From: an uncultured Bacteroidales bacterium
Lineage (GTDB): Bacteria > Bacteroidota > Bacteroidia > Bacteroidales > WCHB1-69
Length of the DNA: 64,000 nucleotides
Assembly: GCA_946413585.1 (NCBI GenBank)
Contig: CAMKLG010000009.1
Location: forward strand, 1 to 64,000
Reading direction: 5' to 3'
In this document: piece by piece, positions 18,065-26,218 of the stretch
How positions within the stretch are numbered: position 1 is the stretch's first letter
Layout: each line of letters starts with the position of its first letter
The notes under the pieces: model-generated
Databases searched by the model: none
What the model saw: only the letters and a program-made list of their open reading frames with translations
What the model was told of the DNA's origin: nothing
Translations under genes and position numbers: made by a program

Positions 18065-20923
18065 ATGAAAAAGATATTATTATCCCTTTTCGTCATTTTA
18101 GCTGGCCTTTCTGTATTGCAGGCCCAAGTGATTACCTTGGGTGTCAGCACACAAACTTCCGTAACGGGCTGTTCGGTGTCCGTTTATGATAACGGAGGTT
18201 TGAATGGTAACTATAGTGCCAATATGGACAACTATGTGACCATCTGTTCCAATGATCCTACCAATCACTCCGTGCGAGTGAACATGGACTTGGCGTCTTT
18301 TGATGTGGATTGTAGTGATTCACTGATTATTTATGACGGTGCATCTATCAATGATCCTGTGTTGGTGGTGTTGAATAATTGTGTCACCGACTCCGTGACT
18401 TCCCCGACGTTGTCATACGCAGCCACTGTTTATAACACCTCAGGCTGTTTGACTATCCGCTTTGTGACGGATGGACAGGATGAAGGTGCTGGTTTCGCCA
18501 TCACCACCGATTGTGTGCGTCCTTGTCAGCGTATTAACGTGACCTTGGATACTGCAGCATGTAGCAAATATCCTCTGGTTGACACTACCGACGGTTACCT
18601 CTATTTGGATGTTTGTCCGTATGATACGATTTTTCTTGTGGCTCGTGGTGAGTACATTGACAATGATTACAGCTATCACCAATCAGATCCTACAAGCACT
18701 TTCCATTGGGATATGAGCTGGGAAACCATTGATACCTTGGGCGGTTATATTATGGGTTATCAGTTCCCGGAAGGCCGTGGTTATGATGTGGCCATTTCTA
18801 TCTCCGATAGCGCTGGTTGCCAGTCATATATTCCTTATACTTTCCGTGTGAGAACGTCTTCCAACCCGATTCGTAAAGTTTTGGACTTCCCAGAGGTTTG
18901 TGCCGGTACCGAGGTGGAATTGCAAGTCGGTTACGACTTCCTCTCCGCTTTGCAGGTCGATACCGTGGGTAGTGAGCAGTTAACCGCTCTTTCTGTGAGT
19001 GACACGATCTTCCTCCCCGATGGTAAGCCATGTCATAATGGCGTTGAGCAGGCAGGTCAACTTCAATACTGCTCTTACGTTTCTCCTGTCACATTTACCA
19101 GTTTCTCTCCTGCCGCCACCATTCAATCAGCAAATGACATTCTCTATGTTCGTATCAATATGGAGCACTCCTATATTGGTGACATTTGGATTAAACTGAC
19201 TTGTCCGAACCAGCAATATGTTTCTATTTTGAAGAAATATGGTTCCGGTTCCTCCACTTGTTCTGGCCAAATCCCTGCTTCTGAATGGGGATGGAATGGT
19301 TCGGGTTATGGTAGTGCATATCTTGGTGCTCCTGTGGATGATTCAGGCGGTGGTTGTACGCCCACTCCGATGGGACAATGTTGGAATTATTGTTGGTCCA
19401 ACGCCACTAACCAAGGTTATGTTTACTCTAACAACTACTATGTCTATTCAGGTAATAGCGGTGGCTCAATTGACTCTACCAACACTAGTTTGATGACGAA
19501 CGTGTATCACCCGGATGGTTCTTTTGACAACCTGATTGGCTGTCCTATGAACGGTACGTGGAGTATTGAGGTGCTGGACGGCTTCTCTATCGACAACGGC
19601 TATCTGTGCGGTTGGGAGATTGCTCTTGATCCTGCATTACTGCCGCAAGACTGGTCTTACCAAGTGCTGTTGGATAGCGCATGGGTAGAAGGTCCTGGTG
19701 CAGACGGTCCTACTGTCATTCCTGACAGCGCAGGTAGTATTCTCTATCAGCTCTATGTGCGAGATGATTTGGGTTGTATTTACGATACTATCAACCACAT
19801 GCAAGTCGTGGGTCACCCAGAACCCGATTTAGGTCCTGACTTCAATATCTGCTATGGTTCAACCACGATTTTGGATCCCGGTTATACTCAGGGCGGTGCT
19901 GATGGTCAAACTACGACTTATCGTTGGAATACAGGTGATGAAACCGATACTGTTGAAGTGTTGACGGCAGGTGACTATTACGTAAGTATTGTCACGACCA
20001 GTGAATCTGGTTTGTCATGTGAGGGCTCTGATACGATTCATATTGACATGTTCGAGAAGCCGGTGTTAGACTTTGACATACCTGAGCTTAACGGATGTGC
20101 ACCGATGAACCTTCGTATTGAGAACAACTCTACCCCTGCGGGAGGCTCGTATGAGTGGTATATTCTCGCTTACGATGAATTTGGCAACTATCGTGTGACC
20201 AACAGTTCTCCGCAAGAATCTCCTGTGTTCCAGTTGGAAGAGCCGGGTACATATTCTATCATGGTGAAGGTGACCAGCCCGGATGGTTGTATGGACTCTT
20301 TGGTCATGTGGAATGCTCTTTCCGTGAATCCGCAGCCTATCGCCGAGTTTGAGGCGGATCCCGCTATTTCCATGCTCAGTGAAAGCGGTGGCGTGGTGAA
20401 TTTCATCAACTATGCAGATCAAGCTATGGTGACCGGTGGTAATGGTAGCTTCTACTGGGATTTCGGTGATGGCACCATCGATTCCACGAACTTCCAGGAG
20501 CCGCACACCTACACCTCATGGGGCGACTTCAACGTTACCTTGCACGTGCAGAGCAACTCTGGTTGTAGCAGCGAGATTACGCACACTGTGGTTATCGAGC
20601 AGGATTTGATCTTCCCGAACGTCATCACACCTAATGGCGATGGTATCAACGATGTTTTCGCTATTGAGAACCTGAACACGAACATCAATCCTGAAGATCC
20701 CGATGGCTATCGCAATAACCGTCTGAAGATTTACGACCGTTGGGGCAAGAAAGTGTATGATGTTCAGAATTATGACACTTACGCCAAGAGTGGCACCATT
20801 TATCCTGGTAATCAAGTTTTCGATGCTTCAGGACTCCAGGATGGCGTTTATTACTACTCCTTCGAATACAAGGGTAAAGCCAAAACGATTACTTTCAACG
20901 GTTCCATCACCGTTTTAAGATAA
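18065..20923 (+). CDS. T9SS type B secreted protein with CUB-like, P-domain-like and PKD domains
   Basis: The 952-residue protein begins with a signal peptide (MKKILLSLFVILAGLSVLQAQ); the longer open frame, 30 codons upstream, overlaps the preceding gene and lacks this signal. A CUB-like domain (about 22-152) contains YDNGGLNGNYS and DSLIIYDG. A proprotein-convertase P-domain-like region (about 322-525) has DIWIKLTCPN, GTWSIEVLDG and DNGYLCGWEI. A PKD domain (about 759-843) shows FYWDFGDGT and PHTYTSWG. The last 100 residues are a gliding-motility-associated type B sorting domain (PNVITPNGDGINDVF, YDRWGKKVY, DGVYYYSFEYKGK). It should be exported by T9SS and bind protein or glycan at the surface; no catalytic domain is visible. 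A strong terminator follows. Confidence 0.88.
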   Translation: MKKILLSLFVILAGLSVLQAQVITLGVSTQTSVTGCSVSVYDNGGLNGNYSANMDNYVTICSNDPTNHSVRVNMDLASFDVDCSDSLIIYDGASINDPVLVVLNNCVTDSVTSPTLSYAATVYNTSGCLTIRFVTDGQDEGAGFAITTDCVRPCQRINVTLDTAACSKYPLVDTTDGYLYLDVCPYDTIFLVARGEYIDNDYSYHQSDPTSTFHWDMSWETIDTLGGYIMGYQFPEGRGYDVAISISDSAGCQSYIPYTFRVRTSSNPIRKVLDFPEVCAGTEVELQVGYDFLSALQVDTVGSEQLTALSVSDTIFLPDGKPCHNGVEQAGQLQYCSYVSPVTFTSFSPAATIQSANDILYVRINMEHSYIGDIWIKLTCPNQQYVSILKKYGSGSSTCSGQIPASEWGWNGSGYGSAYLGAPVDDSGGGCTPTPMGQCWNYCWSNATNQGYVYSNNYYVYSGNSGGSIDSTNTSLMTNVYHPDGSFDNLIGCPMNGTWSIEVLDGFSIDNGYLCGWEIALDPALLPQDWSYQVLLDSAWVEGPGADGPTVIPDSAGSILYQLYVRDDLGCIYDTINHMQVVGHPEPDLGPDFNICYGSTTILDPGYTQGGADGQTTTYRWNTGDETDTVEVLTAGDYYVSIVTTSESGLSCEGSDTIHIDMFEKPVLDFDIPELNGCAPMNLRIENNSTPAGGSYEWYILAYDEFGNYRVTNSSPQESPVFQLEEPGTYSIMVKVTSPDGCMDSLVMWNALSVNPQPIAEFEADPAISMLSESGGVVNFINYADQAMVTGGNGSFYWDFGDGTIDSTNFQEPHTYTSWGDFNVTLHVQSNSGCSSEITHTVVIEQDLIFPNVITPNGDGINDVFAIENLNTNINPEDPDGYRNNRLKIYDRWGKKVYDVQNYDTYAKSGTIYPGNQVFDASGLQDGVYYYSFEYKGKAKTITFNGSITVLR

Positions 20924-20946
20924 AATGTTAGTGATTTATCAATAAG

Positions 20947-20981
20947 AAACGGAGACTCTGGTTGCAGGGTCTCCGTTTTTT
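20947..20981 (+). terminator. Rho-independent terminator
   Basis: AAACGGAGAC and GTCTCCGTTT form a 10-bp perfect outer stem, with TCTG/CAGG extending it across a GTTG loop, followed by a T-run. It lies 23 bp after the T9SS type B gene stop. Confidence 0.93.
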
Positions 20982-21000
20982 GTTGGGGAAAGAACAGAAA

Positions 21001-21065
21001 TAGTTAGCAGTTAGTAATTAGTAGTTAGCAGTTAAGGCCAACGGCTAACAGCTAACAGCCATAGT
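21001..21065. repeat. Heptanucleotide array (AGTTAGC/AGTTAGT then GCTAACA)
   Basis: About five units of AGTTAGC/AGTTAGT/AATTAGT are followed by an inverted-sense group (GCTAACAGCTAACAGCC). Together with 21113-21150 (ACAGCCAATAGCTAAAAGCCC) it fills the gap between convergent genes. The terminator upstream belongs to the plus-strand gene. Confidence 0.85.
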
Positions 21066-21148
21066 CTATGTCTAAGTCGTTACAAGGCATCTGCTCCTCG
21101 CCAGTGCACGACCCACAGCCAATAGCTAAAAGCCCACAGCCAATAGCT

Positions 21149-24100
21149 CTAATTATTCCCAATCAAGAAGTGCAACCGATTGAATACATTGGCTTCGGAG
21201 GTGCCGCCGTCGAAGTCGAGGAAGAGGAGGTTGACATCGGGGTAGAGTTTGCGCATTTTCTTTTCGATGCCTTTGGAGATGATGTGGTTGGAGATGCAGG
21301 CGAAGGGTTGCAGGCTGATGATGTTCTTCACGCCTTCTTCGGCCAGGGAGGACATTTCTGCGGGGATGAGCCAGCCTTCGCCGAAGTTGGCCGCCATATT
21401 GATGATGCGGGAGGCCAGTTTGGCTTCGTGGAACATGTCGGCAAATGGACGGTAGTAGGGGAACGCCTCGCACGCCTTGTCGTAGGTCTGGGCGTAACGG
21501 TAGATGATCTTATAGACGGCATCCGTGAGGAAAAGCGGCAAGTTCACAGGCTTGATGTGGTTCTCTTTGTTGATGTGGCGGTTTACGAAACTGTTGATGA
21601 AGAAGTTGTAGATGGACGGTGCCACCACTTCCACGCCTTGGTCAGCGAGCCACTCCAGTACGTTTAGATGGCCGAAAGAGTTGTATTTGATGTAGATTTC
21701 GCCTACCACGCCGACCCGTTGTAGCTTTTTATCGGTAAGAATGTTGTCTTTGAACTCTGCGGCGGCTTGTTCAAGCAGTCTCTTCATGCCACGGTAGTTG
21801 CGTTGTTCGATGAGTGGCAGGCAGAGGTCGATGTATTTCAGATGCAGTTGTTTGGAGATGCCGGGTTGCTTTTCGCGTGGACGCGATGCGTAATAGATGC
21901 GCGACAGACAGTCGGCGTACAGCATGGCGCACAGGGAAGGCAGTGCGAGACTCTTGACATCGAGTTGGAATCCTGGTTGTTCGTTGGCGAGTGTTTTGCC
22001 TAACGCCAAAGATAGTACCGGCACGTGTTCGAATCCTGCTGCCACTAATGCTTTCTTGATTAGCATGATGTAATTGGTGGCGCGGCATTGTCCACCCGTT
22101 TGGGTGATGATGACGGCGGTTTGGTCCAACGGATATTGCCCGCTGCGGAGGGCTTTGAGAAGGCTTCCCACCACGATGGTTGCGGGGTAGCATACCTCGT
22201 TGTTGACGTATTGCAGCCCCAGTTCCACGCATTCGCGGTCGCCGAGCGGCAGGTTGATCATGTCGTAGCCCGCCATCTTAAGTACCGTCGGGATAAATTC
22301 GGAATAACCACCGGCAAAGTAAGGTGCTAGGATCGTGCGTCTCCGGTCTGCCTCCACAAAGGGTGGGGTGGTGACGAACGGTTTGTTGATTTTCTGCTGA
22401 TGGCTGAATTTCAGGCTCTCCACCATGGAACGCACGCGCAGATGCAGCGAACCGATGTTGTTGACGTCATCGACTTTCAGCAGCGTGAAACTCTTGCCTT
22501 TTCGGTCGAGGATGTCGTGGGTTTCGTCGATGATGAAAGCGTCCGGGCCGCAGCCGAAGGAGGTGATCATCATGAAATGGACGTTGTCGGGGGAGTTTGC
22601 CACGTAGTGGGCAGCTTTGAAGATGCGGTTCGGGTAGGTCCATTGGGTCACGGACATCAGTTCCCGATAGACCGCCATATCCTTTTCACCTGCGATGAAT
22701 TCCGTGACCACATCGATGCCCATATCGGCGATACAGTCGGAAATCTTATGCTGGATGAGCGGGTCGGAGTGATAGGGACGGCCTGCCAGAACCACGACCA
22801 TACGGCCTTCTTTCTTGGCTTTGGCCACAACCTCCATCGCTTCCACATGCATCTCTTCGAGATACTCTTTTTGGGCGGTCATGGCCGCCTGGATGGCCTT
22901 GTCGGCGACAGACTTGCTGATGCCCAATGATTTGAGGTACTTGCGGCAGCCTTCGCGCAGGTAATCCTCGTTGTTAAGGGAGATGATGGGCGCGTCGGTG
23001 GGAATGCCGAAACGTTCCTCCGTGTCGATGGCATTGCGCACCACATCGGAGTAACCTGCCACGATGGGGCAGTTGTAGCTGTTGCGGGCTTGGCTGTCGG
23101 CGGGCGCTTCCATGACGATGAACGGGTAGAAGATGCGATCGACCCCTTGCCGCGCCAGGTCGAAGACATGGCCGTGCATCAGCTTGGCGGGAAAGCAGAT
23201 ATTCTCAGACATCACCGTGTGGATGCCCTTTTCGTACTGCTTGTTGGTGGAAGGGGAGGAGAGTACCGTACGGATGCCGCAGGTGCGGAAAAGCGTGTGC
23301 CAGAAAGGATAGAGTTCGAACATGCCGAGGGCGCGCGGTATGCCGATGACCGGCTTGCCGTTACTCTCGCTCAGCATCGGGCGACGAAATAGCATTTTCA
23401 GCCGGCGGTGATGCTGGTTGAACCCTTTCTTCAGCACTTCGCTGTGGTTGGTGTATATTTTTTCGCAGTTGTTGCCAGAATAGAAGGTCTGTCCGTTGGA
23501 GAAATGGTATTCCAGCACGGTGCAGTGGTTCGGACATCCTGGGCATATTTGCTGTTTGTTTTCGAATTGCTGGATGGAGAGCAGGTCGTCGAGGCTCATC
23601 ACCTTGGTGACCTCTTGTTCGCGGGCGTACAGTGCGCAACCGTAAGCACCCATCAGTTCGGGAATGTCGGCGAAGCGCACTTCCCGTCCGGTAAGCAGCT
23701 CCAGTGCGCGTACCACCGCCAGGTTCTTGAAAGTACCGCCTTGTACCACAATGTGGTCGCCCAGTTCCTCGATTTTTCGTAATTTTAACACCTTAAACAG
23801 GCAGTTTTTGATGACGGAGTAGGCAAATCCGGCGGAGATGTCCTCAGCGGAAGTGCCTTCGCGCATGGCCTGTTTTACCTTGGAGTTCATAAAGACGGTA
23901 CAGCGCGTGCCTAGGTCGTAAGGATGTTTTGCCTCGCAGGCGATTTGGGCGAAATCGGCGACCGTATAGCCTAACATCTTAGCGAAGGTTTCAATGAAAG
24001 AACCACAGCCGGAGGAGCAGGCTTCGTTAATTTCCAAACGTCTAATGGCTTGGTTTTCAACGAAGATAGCCTTCATATCCTGACCACCAATGTCGAGGAT

Positions 24101-25381
24101 AAAGGAGACCTCTGGCGATACTCGTTTGGCTCCCAGGTAGTGCGCCATTGTCTCCACCACGCCGTGATGTAGTCCGAAAGCGGTTTTTAACAAATTTTCA
24201 CCGTACCCAGTGACGGCGCTATTGAGGATGTTCGGTTCGAAGTTATGTTCGCGGCAGGCATTGGCGAAACGGTTGAGTGCACCGCGAAACGCCTCGAAGC
24301 TATTGCCGTTGTTGGAGCTGTAGTCGGAGAAAAGCATCCGTCCTTCAGTGTCTAACACCACGAATTTGGTGGTGGTGGAGCCGGAGTCGATGCCGATATA
24401 GACTTCGTTGCTCTTTAGCTCGTCCCAGTTCACGCGGGAGACGAAGAAGTTCTGTTTTTCCGTTTTCCACTGTTGGAATTTTTGAGGGGAGTCGAAGAGT
24501 GCGGGCAGGCTGTTGGCGAGGAGTCGCGATTCGTCGCCCATCGCTTGTTGTTGGATGGTGCGGAGGAAGTCGGTCATGCTCACGGGTTCCTTACAGACAG
24601 TTCGGGCCATGAGCGCAGCGCCGTGTGCGGGTACCACGCGAGCGTCGGGAACCGCCACGCAGTCGGCTTCCGAGAGGTGGAGGTTGTCGAGGAATACCTG
24701 TTTCAGTCGGGGCAGGAAAGCGAAGGGACCGCCGCAGAAAAAGACGGGCTGTTGCACGTCCACGCCGCGCGAGAGGGTGCCGAGCACCTGCAGGCAGACG
24801 GCATGGAAGACGGAAAGGACAACATCTGCTTTGCTGACGTTGCGAGCCAGCAGGTTTTGGATGTCGGTTTTGGAGAAGACGCCGCAGCGCGACGCGATAG
24901 GATAGACACGTTCGGCTTTTTCGGCCAGTGCGTTGAGTTCGGAGGGATCCACGTTCAGCAGGCTGGCTGTCTGGTCGATGAACGCGCCCGTGCCGCCGGC
25001 GCAGTTGCCGTTCATGCGGATGTCGGGCATCCGGTTTTTGTCAAAGAAGATCATTTTGCTGTCCTCACCTCCGATGTCGATAAAGGTGCGGGTTTCCGGG
25101 AAGGACTCCTTGACCAGTGTGGCGGCGGAGAGCACCTCCTGCACGAAGGGGAAACCCCAGAGGTCGGCGTAGCCCATGCCTACGGAACCGGTCACCGCCA
25201 TTTGGACGGAACTTTCGGAAAAATTCTCCGATAAAGGCTGCAAAATCTGTTGTACTGTTTCTCGAACGTTAGTATTGTGTCGTCGATAGTCGGCGTGGAG
25301 AATAGTGTTTTCTTCATTGAGTACCACCACTTTCACCGTCGTGGAACCGATATCTATACCTATGTTTAAAATGTTTGTCAT
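21149..25381 (-). CDS. Acyl-CoA dehydratase activase (BadF/BadG/HgdC + DUF2229)
   Basis: The 1410-residue cytosolic protein has two ASKHA-type ATPase halves followed by a large DUF2229/activase-related region. The first half starts with NIGIDIGSTTVKVV and contains NGNCAGGTG (Cys127) and SRCGVF (Cys166), the two [4Fe-4S] ligand positions of the archetype HgdC. The second half starts at YIGIDSGSTTTKF (about 328) with NEACSSGCGSF (452-462) and TRCTVF (Cys494). A cysteine cluster CPGCPNHC (613-620) precedes the DUF2229 region (KPVIGIPRALGMFELYPF, from about 676). Relatives use ATP to drive electrons into 2-hydroxyacyl-CoA dehydratase-type enzymes, but no dehydratase subunit lies nearby, so the substrate is unknown. 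A tetR gene ends 56 bp upstream on the same strand, suggesting joint control. Confidence 0.88.
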   Translation of the reverse strand: MTNILNIGIDIGSTTVKVVVLNEENTILHADYRRHNTNVRETVQQILQPLSENFSESSVQMAVTGSVGMGYADLWGFPFVQEVLSAATLVKESFPETRTFIDIGGEDSKMIFFDKNRMPDIRMNGNCAGGTGAFIDQTASLLNVDPSELNALAEKAERVYPIASRCGVFSKTDIQNLLARNVSKADVVLSVFHAVCLQVLGTLSRGVDVQQPVFFCGGPFAFLPRLKQVFLDNLHLSEADCVAVPDARVVPAHGAALMARTVCKEPVSMTDFLRTIQQQAMGDESRLLANSLPALFDSPQKFQQWKTEKQNFFVSRVNWDELKSNEVYIGIDSGSTTTKFVVLDTEGRMLFSDYSSNNGNSFEAFRGALNRFANACREHNFEPNILNSAVTGYGENLLKTAFGLHHGVVETMAHYLGAKRVSPEVSFILDIGGQDMKAIFVENQAIRRLEINEACSSGCGSFIETFAKMLGYTVADFAQIACEAKHPYDLGTRCTVFMNSKVKQAMREGTSAEDISAGFAYSVIKNCLFKVLKLRKIEELGDHIVVQGGTFKNLAVVRALELLTGREVRFADIPELMGAYGCALYAREQEVTKVMSLDDLLSIQQFENKQQICPGCPNHCTVLEYHFSNGQTFYSGNNCEKIYTNHSEVLKKGFNQHHRRLKMLFRRPMLSESNGKPVIGIPRALGMFELYPFWHTLFRTCGIRTVLSSPSTNKQYEKGIHTVMSENICFPAKLMHGHVFDLARQGVDRIFYPFIVMEAPADSQARNSYNCPIVAGYSDVVRNAIDTEERFGIPTDAPIISLNNEDYLREGCRKYLKSLGISKSVADKAIQAAMTAQKEYLEEMHVEAMEVVAKAKKEGRMVVVLAGRPYHSDPLIQHKISDCIADMGIDVVTEFIAGEKDMAVYRELMSVTQWTYPNRIFKAAHYVANSPDNVHFMMITSFGCGPDAFIIDETHDILDRKGKSFTLLKVDDVNNIGSLHLRVRSMVESLKFSHQQKINKPFVTTPPFVEADRRRTILAPYFAGGYSEFIPTVLKMAGYDMINLPLGDRECVELGLQYVNNEVCYPATIVVGSLLKALRSGQYPLDQTAVIITQTGGQCRATNYIMLIKKALVAAGFEHVPVLSLALGKTLANEQPGFQLDVKSLALPSLCAMLYADCLSRIYYASRPREKQPGISKQLHLKYIDLCLPLIEQRNYRGMKRLLEQAAAEFKDNILTDKKLQRVGVVGEIYIKYNSFGHLNVLEWLADQGVEVVAPSIYNFFINSFVNRHINKENHIKPVNLPLFLTDAVYKIIYRYAQTYDKACEAFPYYRPFADMFHEAKLASRIINMAANFGEGWLIPAEMSSLAEEGVKNIISLQPFACISNHIISKGIEKKMRKLYPDVNLLFLDFDGGTSEANVFNRLHFLIGNN

Positions 25382-25414
25382 ATTAAAATTTAAGCCGCGA
25401 AAATACGATTTTTT

Positions 25415-25462
25415 GGTTAAAGGTTAAGGGTTAGAGGTTAAAGATTAGGGTTGGGGGTTATT
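25415..25462. repeat. Heptanucleotide array (GGTTAAA/GGTTAGA), entering the tetR 3' end
   Basis: Units GGTTAAA, GGTTAAG, GGTTAGA, GGTTAAA, GATTAGG and GTTGGGG follow one another at a 7-bp period. The array crosses the tetR stop codon at 25438, so the last residues of TetR (NPNL) are encoded by repeat DNA. Confidence 0.8.
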
Positions 25463-26067
25463 CGGTTGAGGATGAGGAGGATGTTTTCCGTTTTGCGTCT
25501 TTCGTAGAAGCTTTCCACGCGGTCGGGCGGAGCCCATTTTCGGACAATGGGGTCGGCAATGAGAATGAAAAGATTCATGGAGATGATATCTTCCAATAAA
25601 AGGCGGGCATTGACAGGGCGTATTTCACCCTTCTCCACTGCGGAGTTGATTTCGCCCTGCAGCTTTTCAAGAAAGTTTTTCATTTCTTCAGTTGTCTTCG
25701 CTTGGATGTCTGTGAAAATTTCGGGATAATATTCCATTTCCCGTATTTGGAAACGCAGGTAATCGGCATTTCCCCTAACGAAGTCGAAATGTTTTCCGAT
25801 TGTGGCCGACAGCTTTTCAAGGAAGTTTTTCCCCGATTCGTCCCAAGACATCATCACAGACTGGCGTAGCAGGTCTATCTTTCGGAACACTACAAATTTG
25901 AAAAGTTCTTTTTTTGTTTTGAAGTGGTAGTGCAGCAGAGGGTGTCCCACGCATGCGCGTTCGGCGATGGCTACGATTCTTGCTCCGTCGTAACCATGCA
26001 GCACAAATTCTTTTTCCGCCGCTTTCAGGATTTCCTCCCTTTTATTATCGTTTTGAATACGAGTCAT
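25438..26067 (-). CDS. TetR/AcrR family transcriptional regulator
   Basis: The 209-residue protein has the N-terminal TetR helix-turn-helix: KREEILKAAEKEF, then ARIVAIAERACVG and HPLLHYHFKTKKELF (about residues 9-56). An alpha-helical ligand-binding domain of unknown ligand follows. Its own promoter box and a perfect palindrome (26089-26110) lie directly upstream, so it very likely represses itself, and through read-through probably also the acyl-CoA dehydratase activase 56 bp downstream. The last residues derive from a heptamer array and may be a recently acquired tail. A divergent surface-protein gene starts 151 bp away and could also be a target. Confidence 0.9.
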   Translation of the reverse strand: MTRIQNDNKREEILKAAEKEFVLHGYDGARIVAIAERACVGHPLLHYHFKTKKELFKFVVFRKIDLLRQSVMMSWDESGKNFLEKLSATIGKHFDFVRGNADYLRFQIREMEYYPEIFTDIQAKTTEEMKNFLEKLQGEINSAVEKGEIRPVNARLLLEDIISMNLFILIADPIVRKWAPPDRVESFYERRKTENILLILNRITPNPNL

Positions 26068-26088
26068 TTAATCATTAGATTTGGCCGG

Positions 26089-26110
26089 ATCCTGACAAAA
26101 TTGTCAGGAT
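26089..26110. promoter_or_regulatory. Palindromic operator, probable TetR binding site
   Basis: ATCCTGACAA, two A bases, then TTGTCAGGAT: two perfect 10-bp arms. It lies 22 bp upstream of the tetR start codon and immediately downstream of the tetR -7 box on the minus strand, covering the predicted transcription start, the classic position for autorepression. Confidence 0.85.
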
Positions 26111-26111
26111 G

Positions 26112-26119
26112 CAAAAATA
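26112..26119 (-). promoter_or_regulatory. Bacteroidota -7 promoter box for tetR
   Basis: On the minus strand this reads TATTTTTG, matching TAnnTTTG. It is flanked directly by the palindromic operator on the tetR side. Confidence 0.6.
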
Positions 26120-26151
26120 CGATTTTTTTTTAGAGCAAAATAAAAATAATG

Positions 26152-26159
26152 TATTTTTG
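26152..26159 (+). promoter_or_regulatory. Bacteroidota -7 promoter box for the 1283-residue secreted protein
   Basis: TATTTTTG matches TAnnTTTG and lies 59 bp upstream of the ATG at 26219. It is divergent from, and only about 30 bp away from, the tetR promoter box. Confidence 0.6.
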
Positions 26160-26218
26160 CAGTCTCAAATGTTGAAGCACAATTGGGTATTTGAACAGTA
26201 CACTATACATATTTGTAA

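Noticed and set aside
21068-25234. Plus-strand frames of up to 253 codons opposite the acyl-CoA dehydratase activase
   Set aside because: They mirror the GC-rich minus-strand coding pattern and show no recognisable protein features.
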